Shown here one piece after another: positions 43,577 to 51,866 of a DNA stretch of 64,000 bases. The position numbers and the translations under genes are program-made. This stretch comes from Bacillus sp. V2I10 (GTDB lineage Bacteria; Bacillota; Bacilli; Bacillales; Bacillaceae), in assembly GCF_030817055.1 (NCBI RefSeq), contig NZ_JAUSYV010000001.1, positions 4,364,001 to 4,428,000 on the forward strand, read 5' to 3'. Position 1 is the stretch's first letter; every line of letters begins with the position of its first letter. The notes under the pieces are model-generated. The model searched no databases. It saw only the letters and a program-made list of their open reading frames with translations, and was not told where the DNA came from.

Positions 43577-43915
43577 TCAACTGAGTACCTCCACAGTAAA
43601 TCCGCCTGGGGCTTTAACATAGAATGTCCATCGATGAGCCATTTTGGGCGGTTTCACATCAAATCCATCATCCTTCAATCGTTGATTGATCTCGTTTACT
43701 CGTTCTTTACTCTCTTGAGAGAAGCCAATATGAAAGGACTTGGGGTAGTTGGCCCGGGTATCTTTCATCAAAGCTAGTAACAATCCGTAATCGTCAGTCA
43801 TTACAGCAAATGAATCGCCATTTATACTTTTGGTTTGCAAGTCGAAATATGTCTCCAAGAACTCTCGAGCAGCGTTAACGTCAGTGACCGTAAGATTGAT
43901 ATGGTTTAGTTTCAT
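43577..43915 (-). CDS. VOC (glyoxalase/bleomycin resistance-like) protein
   Basis: A 112-residue single-module VOC protein: KLNHINLTVTDVNAAREFLETYF (first beta-alpha-beta with His metal ligand), FHIGFSQESKERVNEI and a closing FYVKAPGGFTVEVLS, where the Glu near the end is the usual last metal ligand. GGAAGTGTACCTT precedes ATG 43915; the longer reading includes this site. VOC proteins act as dioxygenases, glyoxalases or antibiotic-binding proteins, and the sequence does not decide. Single gene. Confidence 0.82.
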   Translation of the reverse strand: MKLNHINLTVTDVNAAREFLETYFDLQTKSINGDSFAVMTDDYGLLLALMKDTRANYPKSFHIGFSQESKERVNEINQRLKDDGFDVKPPKMAHRWTFYVKAPGGFTVEVLS

Positions 43916-44132
43916 AAGGTACACTTCCTTTTCTTAGCAATAACTTTTCAAAACCGCTTTACAAAGCTTGATGTAGACTTCTTGCTTCGTCCTCTCTATT
44001 GTAACGATTAAAATAGATTCAGGAATCGATAAATGGAATGAAGTTCCCTGCAACTTTAGATTGAAGTTAAGACTTCGGTTTATTGATCGAATTGTACATT
44101 AAAAATAACGTAATTTACTGTTAAGGCTGCCC

Positions 44133-44195
44133 TGATATGCAAAACGGGCACTTATCCTTATTCAGGAAACGTGCCCAATTGTTGAATAAAGTTTA
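44133..44195. repeat. Dispersed repeat with GGGCAC/GTGCCC hairpin
   Basis: GGGCAC (44146-44151) pairs with GTGCCC (44171-44176) and AATTGTTGAATAAAG follows. This is another stem variant of the family. Between here and 44432 no gene is seen. Confidence 0.6.
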
Positions 44196-44432
44196 AACTT
44201 TTGTTAGATCTATAAAACCCTAACCAAATACAACTCTAACATCATGTATTGTAATAAACGCATTCTCATCTAATTTTCTTACAATATTTTTAATCTTTTT
44301 CACTTCTTGTTTACTAATTATAATTTACAGAATTTCTTTATTCGGACAACCTGATGAAAAATTCTTTACTGAACGTTCTTAAATTGATATACTAAGGCAA
44401 GTTAGATTTGACTGTTTTATTCTACTGAAATG

Positions 44433-44446
44433 AGAATGATCATTCT
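44433..44446. promoter_or_regulatory. Probable TetR operator 1
   Basis: AGAATGATCATTCT is a perfect 14-bp palindrome 123 bases before the tetR start. The same half-sites recur at 45166-45179. Confidence 0.65.
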
Positions 44447-44568
44447 TTAATTTTTTCTATAAATGTATTGAGGGAGGGATGGTTGATTAATTAATCCTTA
44501 TTCATCCAAGCGATGTAGCTAATTTTTATCTTTCCCCAGAATACAAAATGAACACTTTGGGGGGAATT

Positions 44569-45144
44569 ATGGCTAGAAGTAAAGAATTTGATGAAAAACA
44601 AGCATTAAGAAAAGCAATGGAGCTTTTTTGGCAACAAGGGTATGAAAAAACGTCTATGCAAGAGTTGGTAGACTATATGGGCATTCATCGTAGAAGCATC
44701 TACGATACGTTTGGTGACAAACGTACTTTGTTTTTAAGTGCTTTATCTCACTATGAAGAGTTAATTACTACTGAAATGAAGAAGAGAGTAGATTCAAACT
44801 TACTGGTTAAACAAGCGATACGAGAAGTGTTTAAAATGGTGATTTATCCAGGTCTTAATCTGCCAAAAGGATGTTTGTCTGTAAACGCAGCTGTTGAATT
44901 ATCTTTGCTTGACGAAGAAATTGCAACAAAGATTGCTGGAATGTTTAGAAAGACAGAATCTCTCTTTTATGAGCTACTGAAACATGGGCAAAAAAATGGA
45001 GAAATATCCAGGAGACATGATCCTGAAGTACTGTCTCTTTTTCTTCATAATTCACTTGTAGGCTTACGCGTATTAGTGAAGACTGAAGATGATAACAAAA
45101 AATTAGAAAGCATTGTTGACATGACACTTTCAGTGTTAGAATAG
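44569..45144 (+). CDS. TetR/AcrR-family regulator
   Basis: A 191-residue TetR-type repressor. The N-terminal helix-turn-helix is canonical: FDEKQALRKAMELFWQQGYEKTSMQELVDYMGIHRRSIYDTFGDKRTLF. The C-terminal ligand/dimer domain resembles the group controlling oxidoreductases (PGLNLPKGCLSVNAAVELSLLD). I start at ATG 44569 with GGGGGGAATT just upstream. It is followed, after a second operator, by an alpha/beta hydrolase and an Old Yellow Enzyme gene, so it probably represses itself and those two genes. Xenobiotic electrophiles would be plausible inducers, but that is inference. Confidence 0.88.
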   Translation: MARSKEFDEKQALRKAMELFWQQGYEKTSMQELVDYMGIHRRSIYDTFGDKRTLFLSALSHYEELITTEMKKRVDSNLLVKQAIREVFKMVIYPGLNLPKGCLSVNAAVELSLLDEEIATKIAGMFRKTESLFYELLKHGQKNGEISRRHDPEVLSLFLHNSLVGLRVLVKTEDDNKKLESIVDMTLSVLE

Positions 45145-45165
45145 CTTTCTTTTTTTAACAATTCT

Positions 45166-45179
45166 AGAATGTTCATTCT
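45166..45179. promoter_or_regulatory. Probable TetR operator 2
   Basis: TAGAATG-TT-CATTCTA (45165-45180) repeats the half-sites of 44433-44446, 90 bases before the hydrolase start. This points to separate control of the downstream genes by the same regulator. Confidence 0.65.
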
Positions 45180-45269
45180 AAAATGCGTAAACCCTATGCA
45201 CAAAGCGAACTAACAACTAATTTAAACTCTATCAAATCAATCCGAACTCACCGTTCTAAAGGAGAAAAA

Positions 45270-46118
45270 ATGATGTCAAAATTTACAATTCCAACTGAAT
45301 CAAGTTATATCGAAGCTGAAGGAATCCGATTTGCCTATAGAAAGTTCGGCCAAGAAACAGGAATTCCACTAATTTTCTTCATTCACTTCCGCGGAACAAT
45401 GGAAAACTGGGATTCTAACATGATTGGTGTTTTAGCTGAAAGTCGACCAATTATTCTTTTTGATAATACTGGTGTCGGTGAATCCAGTGGTGAAACTCCG
45501 ACTACTATAACTGAGATGGCAAAGGATGCAGCGACTTTCATTAAAGCACTTGGCTTAGAGAAAGTCGATACCCTTGGTTTCTCAATTGGCGGATTTGTTG
45601 CACAGGAGTTAGCATTGCAACAGCCAAATTTGGTACGACGCATCGTCTTGGCGGGGACTGCTCCACAATCTGGCGTCAATGATTCTAGAAAAGACGTGTA
45701 TGAAGCGATGACTCAAGCTGATGGAGATGCAAATGATGCCCTAGAGAATTTCTTGTTCCTATTTTACAGTCCGACCGAAACGAGTCGCACGGCTGGAATA
45801 TCTTCATTAAAACGAATCTTGACCCAGAAAAAAGTGGAAAGTTCACTTCAAGTACGTGATGCGCAATTACAGGCAATCTCCCAATGGGCTGAGCGGGATC
45901 CTGAACAGAAATACGACTGGTTGCAGAAGATTACACAACCGGTACTTGTGACCAATGGTGTTAAAGACATAATGGTTCCGACCGAAAACAGTTATATTCT
46001 TACCGAAAACTTACCTTACGCCCAACTCATCATTTATCCTGACTCCGGGCATGGACATCTATTCCAGTACCCAGAACAGTTTGCTGAACATGTAAACCTG
46101 TTTCTTGATTCTAAGTAA
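45270..46118 (+). CDS. Alpha/beta hydrolase
   Basis: A 282-residue cytosolic alpha/beta-fold hydrolase. The oxyanion segment is FIHFRGTMENWDSN, the nucleophile elbow GFSIGGF (Ser), the acid Asp in NGVKDIMVP and the catalytic His in SGHGHLFQYP, so the triad is complete. GGAG lies five bases before ATG 45270 (a second ATG follows at 45273); the reading open from 45183 crosses the operator and is not used. Relatives include peroxidases and esterases acting on small esters or lactones; the substrate is unknown. It lies between the TetR regulator and an ene-reductase, so probably one detoxification or degradation unit. Confidence 0.86.
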   Translation: MMSKFTIPTESSYIEAEGIRFAYRKFGQETGIPLIFFIHFRGTMENWDSNMIGVLAESRPIILFDNTGVGESSGETPTTITEMAKDAATFIKALGLEKVDTLGFSIGGFVAQELALQQPNLVRRIVLAGTAPQSGVNDSRKDVYEAMTQADGDANDALENFLFLFYSPTETSRTAGISSLKRILTQKKVESSLQVRDAQLQAISQWAERDPEQKYDWLQKITQPVLVTNGVKDIMVPTENSYILTENLPYAQLIIYPDSGHGHLFQYPEQFAEHVNLFLDSK

Positions 46119-46219
46119 TAAAGAGTGTAGAGGAAAATTAGTCATAGATATTAAAATAATCATAATTTCTATGACTTTTCTGCCTATAAACAATTAAAAA
46201 TGAGGTGACAAAATATAAA

Positions 46220-47458
46220 ATGAAACAGTCAAAGTCAGTCTTGGAAGATTCTCTGCAACTCCCAAATAGAGCAATTATCAAGAATCGAATCTTTAAATCT
46301 GCAATGAGTGAAGCATTAGGAACAAATAATCAAAATCCTAGAGAGTCATTGGTTACGTTATACAAAACATGGGCTAATGGTGGCGCAGGTCTGGTCGTGA
46401 CAGGTAACGTTATGATAGATCGAAATGCTTTGGGGGAACCAAATAACGTTGTTGTGGAAGACGAACGTGATCTAGACATGCTAATGAAATGGGCGAAAGC
46501 TGGTACTGAAAATGAAACGCACCTCTGGATGCAACTAAATCACCCAGGGAAGCAGTCGCCTAAGACAATTTCAAAAGAACCTGTAGCACCAAGTGCAGTT
46601 CCGCTTTCAGGAGACTTAAAGAATTTCTTCACCCCACCACGAGCTCTTCATGCGAAAGAAATTGAAGAAATAATCATCCGGTTTGGAAAAGCGGCAAGAA
46701 TAGCTAAAAAAGCAGGTTTTACTGGTGTTCAAATCCATGCAGCACACGGATACCTTATTAGTCAGTTTTTATCGCCTCACCATAATCAGCGTACAGATGA
46801 ATGGGGTGGGAGCTTAGCAAATCGAATGCGATTTTTGCTTGAAACATATAAAGAAATTAGAAAACAAGTCGGAGAAACATTTCCGATTGGCATAAAGCTA
46901 AATTCTGCTGACTTTCAACACGGCGGGTTCACTGAAGAGGAGTCTATGGAAGTTCTTCAGAAAATGTCTGAAATTGGGATTGATCTCATTGAAATTTCTG
47001 GAGGGAATTACGAGAATCCCAAGATGATGGTAGCGGATGTAAAAGAAACGACAAAAAAACGAGAAGCTTATTTTATAGAATATGCAAACAAGGCTAGGAA
47101 ATTAGTTTCTACGCCATTAGTAGTCACAGGCGGCTTCCGTTCCCAAGAAGGGATGGAGGAAGCTATTGCTAGTGGAGAAATTGATATGGTTGGAATGGCA
47201 AAACCTTTTGCTTTAGTACCTGACTTGGCAAACAAGATCTTTCAAGGCAATTATGAAACCGTTCAAACCAAGCCTATCCGCACGGGAATTAAATTGGTAG
47301 ATAAGACCGCTGCTATGTTAGAAATTGGTTGGTATGAACAGCAGTTAGCAAGGATCGGGAAGTCTCAATCTCCAAACCCTAATCATAGTGTTTGGATATC
47401 TTTGATACAAAATGTTTTAGCGAATGGTCGTGGTGTATTCTTAAGAAGAAGAGGATAG
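46220..47458 (+). CDS. NADH:flavin oxidoreductase (Old Yellow Enzyme family)
   Basis: A 412-residue FMN-dependent TIM-barrel ene-reductase. LPNRAIIKNRIFKSAMSEAL opens the barrel; LWMQLNHPGKQSPK, then FTGVQIHAAHGYLISQFLSP with HHNQRTDEWGGSLANRMRF are the catalytic and FMN signature. VVTGGFRSQEGMEEAI and DMVGMAKPFA form the phosphate-binding end. There is no C-terminal FeS/FAD domain, so it is the short form. GAGGTGA lies 11 bases before ATG 46220; a GTG inside that site is the alternative. It reduces activated C=C bonds of enals, enones or similar electrophiles, fitting the neighbouring hydrolase and TetR regulator. A repeat copy follows directly. Confidence 0.87.
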   Translation: MKQSKSVLEDSLQLPNRAIIKNRIFKSAMSEALGTNNQNPRESLVTLYKTWANGGAGLVVTGNVMIDRNALGEPNNVVVEDERDLDMLMKWAKAGTENETHLWMQLNHPGKQSPKTISKEPVAPSAVPLSGDLKNFFTPPRALHAKEIEEIIIRFGKAARIAKKAGFTGVQIHAAHGYLISQFLSPHHNQRTDEWGGSLANRMRFLLETYKEIRKQVGETFPIGIKLNSADFQHGGFTEEESMEVLQKMSEIGIDLIEISGGNYENPKMMVADVKETTKKREAYFIEYANKARKLVSTPLVVTGGFRSQEGMEEAIASGEIDMVGMAKPFALVPDLANKIFQGNYETVQTKPIRTGIKLVDKTAAMLEIGWYEQQLARIGKSQSPNPNHSVWISLIQNVLANGRGVFLRRRG

Positions 47459-47459
47459 T

Positions 47460-47530
47460 ATCGCCCCCGATTGTTGAATATCATTTATGTTGTCTTATCG
47501 AAGAAAAGCGCCCTTTAACTGAATAAAATA
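47460..47530. repeat. Dispersed intergenic repeat copy
   Basis: CGCCCCCGATTGTTGAATAT, CATTTATGTTGTCTTATCGA, AGAAAAGCGCCCTTTAACTG. It begins two bases after the oxidoreductase stop and matches 3910-3970. Confidence 0.7.
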
Positions 47531-47687
47531 CATCTAAATTATACTTCTTTTATTAATCGTGTCGGTTGGAATTCCCTGATGCACTCTGTAACCAATCTGA
47601 GCAAAGTTGTTTTTGGAATAATAAATTTAAGAATCCTTTCGTTGACTTATGGATAATGTACGATCTTTATTATGTATAGTCTTCAAT

Positions 47688-48146
47688 TTATCTATCGAGT
47701 CTGTTAATTAATTTCATAAGGATACGGATAAACATCATTAGAAAAAAGATACTGATAAACGTGTGTATCCATGTCCAAGTATGATATTCAATTAAATCAG
47801 TATATCTTTCCAAAAGAACCTCAATGATCGTTAAAACAGAAGTGTACAATGCACATTTTAGAATCATGCTAGGATATCTTGAATAATAAGTTGCTTGATA
47901 AAAGTAAATACAGACAACTGGAAGTAAAAGATATTCATAAAGAAGACTAGAACTGAAATAGTTACTTAAAAAGCTTATTGGATATTCGATCATTTTTTCT
48001 TCTACAACAAGAACACCAAGAAATATTGAGAAAAAAGAGGTCAAAAAGAAAATTAAAATCAAATCTTTGATTGGTGGTTTTCTTAAACTATAAAAGAATA
48101 AGGCGATTCCTATTATAAGCAGTGACCATAAAATGATTCTTTCCAT
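47688..48146 (-). CDS. CBO0543-family membrane protein
   Basis: A 152-residue protein with five predicted membrane helices, e.g. IILWSLLIIGIALFFYSL, LILIFFLTSFFSIFLGVLVV, YLLLPVVCIYFYQATYYSRY and WTWIHTFISIFFLMMFIRIL. The YLLLPVVCxYxYQ segment and the end with HTWTWIHTF fit the CBO0543 family, widespread in endospore formers and of unknown function. ATG 48146 lacks a strong ribosome site. Single gene. Confidence 0.8.
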   Translation of the reverse strand: MERIILWSLLIIGIALFFYSLRKPPIKDLILIFFLTSFFSIFLGVLVVEEKMIEYPISFLSNYFSSSLLYEYLLLPVVCIYFYQATYYSRYPSMILKCALYTSVLTIIEVLLERYTDLIEYHTWTWIHTFISIFFLMMFIRILMKLINRLDR

Positions 48147-48244
48147 AGATAATCAGTCCTTCAAAAATCGTTAACTTGCTCATCAGTCATTATAACCAAA
48201 ATAAAAATTAAATCATTAGAAATCTCTTATTTTTAAAATTCAAT

Positions 48245-48300
48245 TTTCAAGAATCTGGCCCGATTGTTGATCAAACTCTTGAAACCACTCTTCAACAATC
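48245..48300. repeat. Dispersed repeat interrupted by the IS110-family element
   Basis: TCTGGCCCGATTGTTGATCA, CTCTTGAAACCACTCTTCAA, then CAATC, at which point the IS begins. The missing continuation GCCCTTTCG is found beyond the other end of the element at 50124. Confidence 0.7.
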
Positions 48301-48479
48301 CTCCCTCTATAAAGAAAGGAATAACTCTGGATTTCTAGCTTTTTCTTAAGATTTCATCTAGATTTATTTTAATTAGACATCAAAGTTATGGATTTAAGTT
48401 GAAATTAAGGATATTTTTGGAGTGTTAGAGAAAAAAAGTCCTTAACTGCCTAACCACTCCTATCCAAAAAGTGGTTACC

Positions 48480-48690
48480 TAGTAAAAGTATGGTTGCACT
48501 GGTGGATGTCCACATGTCTCATGGAGGTCAACCCTCCCATGTCTCACAGAGTCTATGCTCCAAAATTCCTTCGTCCAACCTTTCCATGAGGTGGATGTCA
48601 GTGATGCTGCCCGACAGGATCAAAGTCCGTAGTATTGTTGTTTTACTGACTAATCCGTGCTTCAAATGTCTAAATAATAATCCTAAATAA
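48480..48690 (-). ncRNA. Putative bridge RNA region of the IS110-family element
   Basis: This stretch, 3' of the transposase, is unusually rich in hairpins (for example GGAGG with CCTCC around 48522-48537) and is kept nearly unchanged in copy A at 4565-4770. It includes GATGCTGCCCGACAGGATC (48603-48621). Read as minus-strand RNA, that hairpin gives GATCCTG and GGGCAGCAT, matching the left target half (AATCCTG) and the complement of the right junction (ATGCTGCCC). IS110-family elements are known to encode such guide RNAs. No promoter or exact ends were fixed. Confidence 0.5.
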
Positions 48691-48717
48691 AACCTTTTGA
48701 ATATTAACTAATGAACC

Positions 48718-50004
48718 CTAAGCTGCTTTCAGTAAAGGAGCCATATGAGGAATATCCTTCAACATTCTATCTTCACTAAATTCACATTGTTTTGTACCAA
48801 TCGTAAAAAGAATACGTATCAGCTTATTACATATCGCTATAAGAGACTGCATTTTCTTTAGAGGATTATTTTTACGTGTTGTAAAATACTCATGTAAAGC
48901 TTTAAAAGCAGTGTTCTTAGCTACCAAAGGCATCGCTACTCGGAAGAGGAGAGCCCTTAGTGTCTTCCTACCTCTCTTTGTAATCTTCGTTTGTCCTTTG
49001 TGCTTTCCAGAGGTATTCTCCTTTAAGCTTAACCCAGCTAACTTGATGATTTGTCGAGAGTGAGAATAGTAACTTAAATTCCCTACTTCTGAAAAGAAGC
49101 CAGCTACAGTGTCCTTGCCGATTCCTGTGATGGCCAACATTTGTTGAACACCTGGTATCCGTTCAAGGAGTCCATCAATATCAGATTCTAGTTCTTCGAA
49201 CTTTTCATTTATTAACTCATACTTGTCTAGTAAAGTGCGAAGCTCTAATTTAGCCATCCTTGAACCTTCACGAATACCAATAGAGTCTTTGGCTACTCGT
49301 TTAAGTTCTTGAATTTTACTGAGTCCAACCGCACGTTTTACAGCTTTTCTGAGGTGAATGAGGATCTTTTGTTCGGAGACTATCTCTAACTCATGTGGTA
49401 ATAAATTTAACTTTAATAATTGTAGTGCTGCTTTTCCTTCCCAATCCTTAAACACTGTAAGGAATTCAGGGAAATATCGATCTAACCAGTTATGAATTTG
49501 CCCCTGCACAGCTTGTAAGTCAACAAATAAGAGATCGCGTATTTTCCTTGCCACACGAAGTTCTGCATAAACTCCTTGTGGAATATTAGGTTCGGCATAT
49601 CTCCCATCTTTGACTAGCTGTGCAATGACTTTTGCGTCCTTCACATCATTTTTGGTTGGAGAATTATCATCTAATTCTTTAGATTTCTTCACATGCATAG
49701 GATTTACCACGACAAACTTTATCTCCTCTTCTTTAAGAAAATGAGCGAGGTTGAGCCAATAATGACCTGTCGGCTCCATTCCAATAATCACCTTATCCAT
49801 GCCGTGTTGTTCCATCAAATGTTTTATCCAGCCTAAAAAAAGATTAAAATGTGATTTGGTATTTTCAAAATGACAAGGTGCACCAAACTCTAGGCCTCTA
49901 AAGTCTTGAGCACGAGCTACATGCTTGTACTTCGCAATATCTACACCTACAATTAGTGTTTGAGAAGTTATTTGAGCAATCTTTTTATTTTGGTTATAAT
50001 TCAT
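48718..50004 (-). CDS. IS110-family transposase (DEDD recombinase)
   Basis: A 428-residue transposase. The N-terminal RuvC-like domain has Asp in LIVGVDIAKYKHVA, Glu in GMEPTGHYWLNL and the Asp pair in SPTKNDVKDAKVIAQ. The C-terminal transposase_20 domain carries IPGVQQMLAITGIGKDTVAGF and the region with the proposed catalytic Ser, SLKENTSGKHKGQTKITKRG. I start at ATG 50004 because CAGGAGGCTG is just upstream; the longer reading has no site. All catalytic elements are intact, so the element may be active. The last 80 codons are repeated at 4795. Confidence 0.92.
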   Translation of the reverse strand: MNYNQNKKIAQITSQTLIVGVDIAKYKHVARAQDFRGLEFGAPCHFENTKSHFNLFLGWIKHLMEQHGMDKVIIGMEPTGHYWLNLAHFLKEEEIKFVVVNPMHVKKSKELDDNSPTKNDVKDAKVIAQLVKDGRYAEPNIPQGVYAELRVARKIRDLLFVDLQAVQGQIHNWLDRYFPEFLTVFKDWEGKAALQLLKLNLLPHELEIVSEQKILIHLRKAVKRAVGLSKIQELKRVAKDSIGIREGSRMAKLELRTLLDKYELINEKFEELESDIDGLLERIPGVQQMLAITGIGKDTVAGFFSEVGNLSYYSHSRQIIKLAGLSLKENTSGKHKGQTKITKRGRKTLRALLFRVAMPLVAKNTAFKALHEYFTTRKNNPLKKMQSLIAICNKLIRILFTIGTKQCEFSEDRMLKDIPHMAPLLKAA

Positions 50005-50189
50005 TTGAACAGCCTCCTGGTTATTTGAGTTCGTCCTTTTTGCCGGCAAGCACTGGACACTCATATCTTACCAAGAGGTTTATTTTTTGTTCAAACCCCA
50101 TTTTTCTTCATTACAGGAATGCTGCCCTTTCGTATTATAAGGTCAATCAGTTAATTCTGGTTGGCCTATTTTTTTTAGGTTATGTTTAA

Positions 50190-50362
50190 GTAGCCGGGGG
50201 AGGACGTTCCTGCCCTTGGGACTAGATCCCGTCCGTTATACTGTCCACCCCCTACTTGCAGAAACATGTTTGAGGCTGGTTGGGACAAAGATCCCGTATA
50301 ACAAGCGAAGCTATGAAACTGTAAGATAGACAGGGGCTACCGGTAAATTTATACAGAGGAGA
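50190..50362 (+). ncRNA. Putative 5' bridge RNA leader of the second IS110-family element
   Basis: The leader from TAGCCGGGGGAGG to the ribosome site is markedly richer in GC than its surroundings. It contains possible stems such as GGGGG...CCCCC (50197-50201 with 50249-50253) and ATCCCGT repeated at 50227 and 50292. Position and size (about 170 bases) fit the bridge RNA of IS110-subgroup elements. Guide loops were not identified. Confidence 0.45.
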
Positions 50363-50372
50363 TGTGATAAAA

Positions 50373-51569
50373 ATGAATCCAGTCATTGGCCTGGATGTCG
50401 CTAAAGGAGAAAGCCAAGTACAAGCATTTCTAGAAAAGAAAATGCCTTTCAAAAAATCTTTTAAGTTTAAGCATAATAATGAAGGCTTAGGTGTGTTTAA
50501 TGCTTTTTATGAGGATGTTAAGCATACAGCAGAAACAGATCCTGTTGTAATCTTTGAGTCTACTGGACATTATCATGAACCTATACTTCAATTCCTGGAG
50601 GAAAGAAGGATCACATACTATCTTATTAATCCAGTAGTTTCTTACGAAACAAAAAAGACAGGCCTTCGAAAAGTAAAGACAGATCCCCATGATGCTAAAC
50701 ATTTATGTGAAATTTACTATAAAGAGGATCTAGAGACCTTTCATAGGAAGAGTGTTAGAACAATGAATTTAAGAAACCTATCACGGCAACATGAGTCTTT
50801 AACAAAAAATCATGTTCAATTAAAACTACAGTTCCAAACCATTCTTGACCAGGTGTTCCCTGAATATAAAAGTGTGTTTGGAAATGTATATTCACCTGTG
50901 TCACTAAAAACATTACTTCTATATCCGACTTCCAAGGATGTATTACAAGTGAAAACAGAAGAGTTGGCTAGTGAAATATATAATCTAGGAGCGAATCGAT
51001 CGTATTCTTGGTGTATGGGTAAGGCAGAAAAACTTAAAGAAGCAGCAGTTAAGAATCCCTTCAAAGAAACCTTATATAAAAGCCATTTAGTCAGTATTAA
51101 TATGTATATGAATTTACTTCTTCAGCAAAAAAAGTATCTGCTAATCCTAGAGGAAGAAATTGATCAGCTTGCACAGGAGTTTGAAGAGTATACAATCATT
51201 CGTTCCATTCCCGGTATTGGAACGAAAATCACCGCTACTCTGATTTCAGAAATTGGGGAAATAGATCAATTCAGCAATCCTAAAAAGTTAGTTGCTTATG
51301 CAGGCATAGACCCGAGGATATTCCAATCTGGAAAGTTTAAAGCGTCAATTAACCGAATTACGAAAAGAGGATCTACGCGGCTTAGACAAGCCTTATATAC
51401 AGCCGTTCAATGCGGAATAACGAGAAATCGAAACGCAAAATTAAAAGAATTTTATGATAAAAAAAGAAGTGAGGGCAAGCCTCACAAAGTAGCAATTATA
51501 GCCTGTGCCAACAAGCTCTTACATTGGATTTATGCAATCCTCACACACAAAGAGACATTTAAAGTATAA
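50373..51569 (+). CDS. IS110-family transposase, IS110-subgroup type
   Basis: A 398-residue recombinase with Asp in VIGLDVAKGESQVQ, Glu in FESTGHYHEP and the Asp pair in VKTDPHDAKHLCEIYY, then a helical linker and the C-terminal domain IRSIPGIGTKITATLISEIG. The proposed Ser lies in FQSGKFKASINRITKRGS. It shares the fold but little sequence with its neighbour at 48718. ATG 50373 is chosen; GAGGAG lies 11 bases upstream and a GTG at 50364 is possible. Catalytic residues look complete. Confidence 0.9.
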   Translation: MNPVIGLDVAKGESQVQAFLEKKMPFKKSFKFKHNNEGLGVFNAFYEDVKHTAETDPVVIFESTGHYHEPILQFLEERRITYYLINPVVSYETKKTGLRKVKTDPHDAKHLCEIYYKEDLETFHRKSVRTMNLRNLSRQHESLTKNHVQLKLQFQTILDQVFPEYKSVFGNVYSPVSLKTLLLYPTSKDVLQVKTEELASEIYNLGANRSYSWCMGKAEKLKEAAVKNPFKETLYKSHLVSINMYMNLLLQQKKYLLILEEEIDQLAQEFEEYTIIRSIPGIGTKITATLISEIGEIDQFSNPKKLVAYAGIDPRIFQSGKFKASINRITKRGSTRLRQALYTAVQCGITRNRNAKLKEFYDKKRSEGKPHKVAIIACANKLLHWIYAILTHKETFKV

Positions 51570-51737
51570 AAATGAGTTGAAATAACATTTTTTACCATAA
51601 CTTCAAACTAACATTTGAAGTCTCTTTGTCATGCCTAAAATTATTATAACACGGTGACTAAAACTAATTTAGTCAAAATGTATTGACTTATATTAGCTGG
51701 TATAATGGAATAACTACATATTCAAGATGCACTAACT

Positions 51738-51830
51738 AATTTCCTTACTTCAGAATCTGCCCGATTCAAAAAGGACGCCTTCTTATTCAAGAAGTGCGCC
51801 CTTTTCTGGAATACCTAAAATATGATTTCA
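51738..51830. repeat. Dispersed repeat with long hairpin variant
   Basis: TTCCTTACTTCAGAATCTGC, then GGACGCCTTCTT (51772-51783) paired imperfectly with AAGAAGTGCGCCC (51789-51801), then TTTTCTGGAATA. It precedes the group II intron. Confidence 0.6.
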
Positions 51831-51866
51831 ATCTTAAAATCAATTAATTCTTCTTTCACTAGTCGA

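Larger units (their letters stand above)
48301..50123 (-). mobile_element. Complete IS110-family element (IS1111-like arrangement)
   Basis: The element runs from CT (48301-48302) to CT (50122-50123). Joining the outer flanks gives CAATC-CT-GCCCTTT, the AATCCTGCCCTTT string found intact in the dispersed repeat at 36596. The long non-coding part (about 415 bases) lies 3' of the transposase and is nearly identical in copy A (4379-4794). IS110 elements lack conventional terminal inverted repeats and target duplications, which fits. Partial copies lie at 4379 and 38282. The right boundary rests on the repeat match alone. Confidence 0.75.
50185..51600 (+). mobile_element. Second IS110-family element, divergent (ends uncertain)
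   Basis: A different IS110 transposase (50373-51569) is preceded by about 180 bases of GC-rich leader, the layout of the IS110 subgroup, where the guide RNA is 5' of the gene. It lies directly beyond the right end of the first element. There is only one copy in the window, so termini and target could not be derived. Confidence 0.6.
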
